A stretch of DNA of 6,189 nucleotides from Gemmatimonadota bacterium. Lineage in GTDB: Bacteria; Gemmatimonadota; Gemmatimonadetes; Longimicrobiales; Gaopeijiaceae. The position numbers and the translations under genes were made by a program. The stretch lies in NCBI GenBank assembly GCA_015492755.1, contig WGEM01000401.1, positions 1 to 6,189 of the forward strand, given 5' to 3'. This document shows, piece by piece, positions 5,031-6,189 of the stretch (the stretch's first letter is position 1; the number at the start of each line of letters is the position of its first letter). The notes under the pieces are model-generated. The model did no database searches. It saw nothing but the letters and a program-made list of their open reading frames with translations, and had not been told where the DNA came from.

Positions 5031-5724
5031 ACGCCACCTCAGGGCGCTGGTGCGCGCCGACGCCCGCCGATTCCGCGCTCAGATTCTCCGGCTGCTGGGC
5101 ATGTCGGGGGTGCTGGCCATCGTGCACCGCACCGGGATCCTGCGCCAGGACGTGGCGGTGATCCTGCTCCTGGCGATGGCCCTGGCCTGCGTGTTGACGC
5201 CCGCCCTCGTCAGCGTCCGGGACCGCCTGGACGGCACCATGGAGTTCCTCTCCGGGCTCCCGCTTTCCAGCGCCACCTTCGGCGCGTCACGCCTGGTCAC
5301 CATCGGCTGGACCTCCGCGCTGGGCGCCCTCCAGGTGGGACTCGTGGTGGCATGGACGGCCTCCACCTGGTGGCATCAGCCCGCGGCTCCCGGGCTCTTC
5401 GCTGCGTCGCTGGTCCTCCTCTGGCTGGCGCTGGTGGGATTCGCGTCGCTGGTGGGCGGGAGCCTGCTTCGCTTCGACCTTCAGGCGCTTCAGGGACCCG
5501 GGCCGGTCCTGTTCCTCCTGGGATTCCTGGTGGTGGGTCACCTCATCCCGTGGTCCCCCGATCCCGTCGCGCTTCTGGAGCGCCTCCTCGCCTCTCCCCG
5601 GGCACCCGCCGTGGTGGCGGCCGTGTTCACGGGCGCATGTCTCGCAGCCGTCGCGGCCGGATTCTGGCTCCTGGCGGAAGGGCACCGCCGCCATGTTCCG
5701 GTGGCGGACAGGATCACCTGGTAG
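5023..5724 (+). CDS. ABC-2-type transporter permease
   Basis: The membrane partner of the preceding ATPase (233 aa). After a basic cytoplasmic start it has about five or six hydrophobic stretches, near residues 24-35 (weak), 44-65, 91-113, 124-149, 160-177 and 195-219. The segment VRDRLDGTMEFLSGLPLS (65-82) is the amphipathic cytoplasmic stretch typical of ABC-2 permeases, which commonly read as charged residues, G-T-x-E and L-P-x-S. The ATG at 5023 is in frame with a TTG three codons earlier; I prefer ATG. The start lies within the last codons of the ATPase gene, so the two are probably made in fixed ratio. The pair could export the peptides, remove them from the membrane as immunity, or export something else. 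It is the last gene of the operon, with only 24 bases before the convergent neighbour's stop. Confidence 0.85.
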   Translation: MNERHLRALVRADARRFRAQILRLLGMSGVLAIVHRTGILRQDVAVILLLAMALACVLTPALVSVRDRLDGTMEFLSGLPLSSATFGASRLVTIGWTSALGALQVGLVVAWTASTWWHQPAAPGLFAASLVLLWLALVGFASLVGGSLLRFDLQALQGPGPVLFLLGFLVVGHLIPWSPDPVALLERLLASPRAPAVVAAVFTGACLAAVAAGFWLLAEGHRRHVPVADRITW

Positions 5725-5748
5725 GGGGTCGAGCCTCCGCGCGCGCCC

Positions 5749-6189
5749 TCACCGCCGCACGCGTGTGGTGTCCGGCTTCGCCGCCCGCTCCCGGTCCCTC
5801 CGCTCCCGGATGGCGCGCTGGCGTTCCTCCAGCGACTCCTGGACCTCCACGCGGGCCCCCTGCCGTTGGATCTCGTCCCACTGCCAGAGCCGCCGGTTCA
5901 CCTCGTCGCGGACGCCGATGTTGGTGCCGAAGCTGAAGGGCAGCGGGAGGGAGAAATCACCCAGATAGATCTTTCCGTCGGCGAAGCCCCAGCGCCGGCC
6001 CTGGTCGTCGGTGAAGGTCCAGTCGGTGAGGCGCCGCTGTGCCTCGTCCGCCGCCGCCAGCGAGTCGTAGAGCGCGTCGATGCGCAGCGAGAGCTCCAGC
6101 GCCTCCCGCTGCTCCATGGGCACGGCGGTGATCTCCGGAGGAAGCGGCTGCCAGAGTTCGGGCACCGTCCGGCGGGGGCGGAGGCGCTC
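5749..6189 (-). CDS. Hypothetical protein, C-terminal part (open at window edge)
   Basis: The frame is open to the right edge with no stop, so the true start probably lies outside the window; a GTG at 6163-6165 is the first possible start inside. The visible end of 146 residues has a hydrophilic helix-like region (MEQREALELSLRIDALYDSLAAADEAQ), then TDDQGRRWGFADGKIYLGDFSLPLPFSFG, which looks like a compact beta-rich unit, then a strongly charged tail (VEVQESLEERQRAIRERRDRERAAK) that may be helical or coiled-coil. No membrane segment is visible in this part. I do not recognise a family. It converges on the transporter permease gene with 24 bases between the stops and is unlikely to belong to the peptide operon. 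Confidence 0.65.
   Translation of the reverse strand, partial: ERLRPRRTVPELWQPLPPEITAVPMEQREALELSLRIDALYDSLAAADEAQRRLTDWTFTDDQGRRWGFADGKIYLGDFSLPLPFSFGTNIGVRDEVNRRLWQWDEIQRQGARVEVQESLEERQRAIRERRDRERAAKPDTTRVRR

Larger units (their letters stand above)
1835..5724 (+). other. Putative seven-gene operon for paired four-cysteine peptides
   Basis: All seven genes run in one direction. Junctions are: ATGA overlap (2413-2416), 11 bases, 2 bases, ATGA overlap (3568-3571), 32 bases, and an 8-base overlap (5023-5030). The order is peptidase, peptide, peptide, thiol oxidoreductase, membrane protein, ATPase, permease. Every product except the ATPase is predicted exported or membrane-bound. This combination is what a maturation and immunity locus for small disulfide-bonded peptides would need, though the linkage of function is inferred from arrangement only. 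Confidence 0.7.

Noticed and set aside
5725..5748. Terminator between the convergent operon and the right-edge gene
   Set aside because: The 24-base gap shows no stem-loop and no T-run on either strand.

Overview
GC-rich bacterial DNA (roughly 70% G+C by eye) with tightly packed genes, Shine-Dalgarno sites and ATGA start/stop overlaps. Nothing in the window fixes the species. A Sec-type export route, a type II NADH dehydrogenase and the codon use fit an environmental, GC-rich, probably diderm bacterium. The style recalls Gemmatimonadota or similar soil lineages, but that is only an impression.

Left part (113-1730, minus strand): a decayed ndh gene for type II NADH:quinone oxidoreductase. Its three coding pieces rejoin into one recognisable protein of about 435 residues. 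They are separated by a one-base frameshift near 1559, a 310-bp insertion at 491-800 and a second one-base frameshift near 296. The insertion has 34-bp terminal inverted repeats (30 of 34 matching), no convincing ORF and several internal hairpins. It looks like a MITE or another non-autonomous element, and it splits ndh just after the Gly-Asp-Leu of the FAD-binding C-terminal motif.

Centre and right (1835-5724, plus strand): seven co-directional, tightly spaced genes that look like one operon. In order: a membrane-anchored stand-alone C39 cysteine peptidase; two small paralogous secreted peptides of 99 and 102 aa with the shared pattern V-E-G-x-G-x6-C-x2-C-x(28-30)-C-x3-C; a membrane-anchored thioredoxin-fold protein with a CPAC active site; a polytopic membrane protein that looks Yip1-like; an ABC-type ATPase; and an ABC-2-type permease. 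The simplest reading is a biosynthesis, maturation and immunity/export locus for a pair of disulfide-bonded, hydrophobic bacteriocin-like peptides. Sec would export the peptides, the thioredoxin-fold protein would form or proofread the disulfides, the C39 peptidase would process them, and the ABC pair and/or the Yip1-like protein would move the product or protect the producer. All functional links between the genes are inference. I do not recognise this exact gene set as a named system, and it is the most interesting thing in the window.

Right edge (5749 to the end, minus strand): the C-terminal part of an unidentified charged protein, convergent with the operon and open at the window edge.
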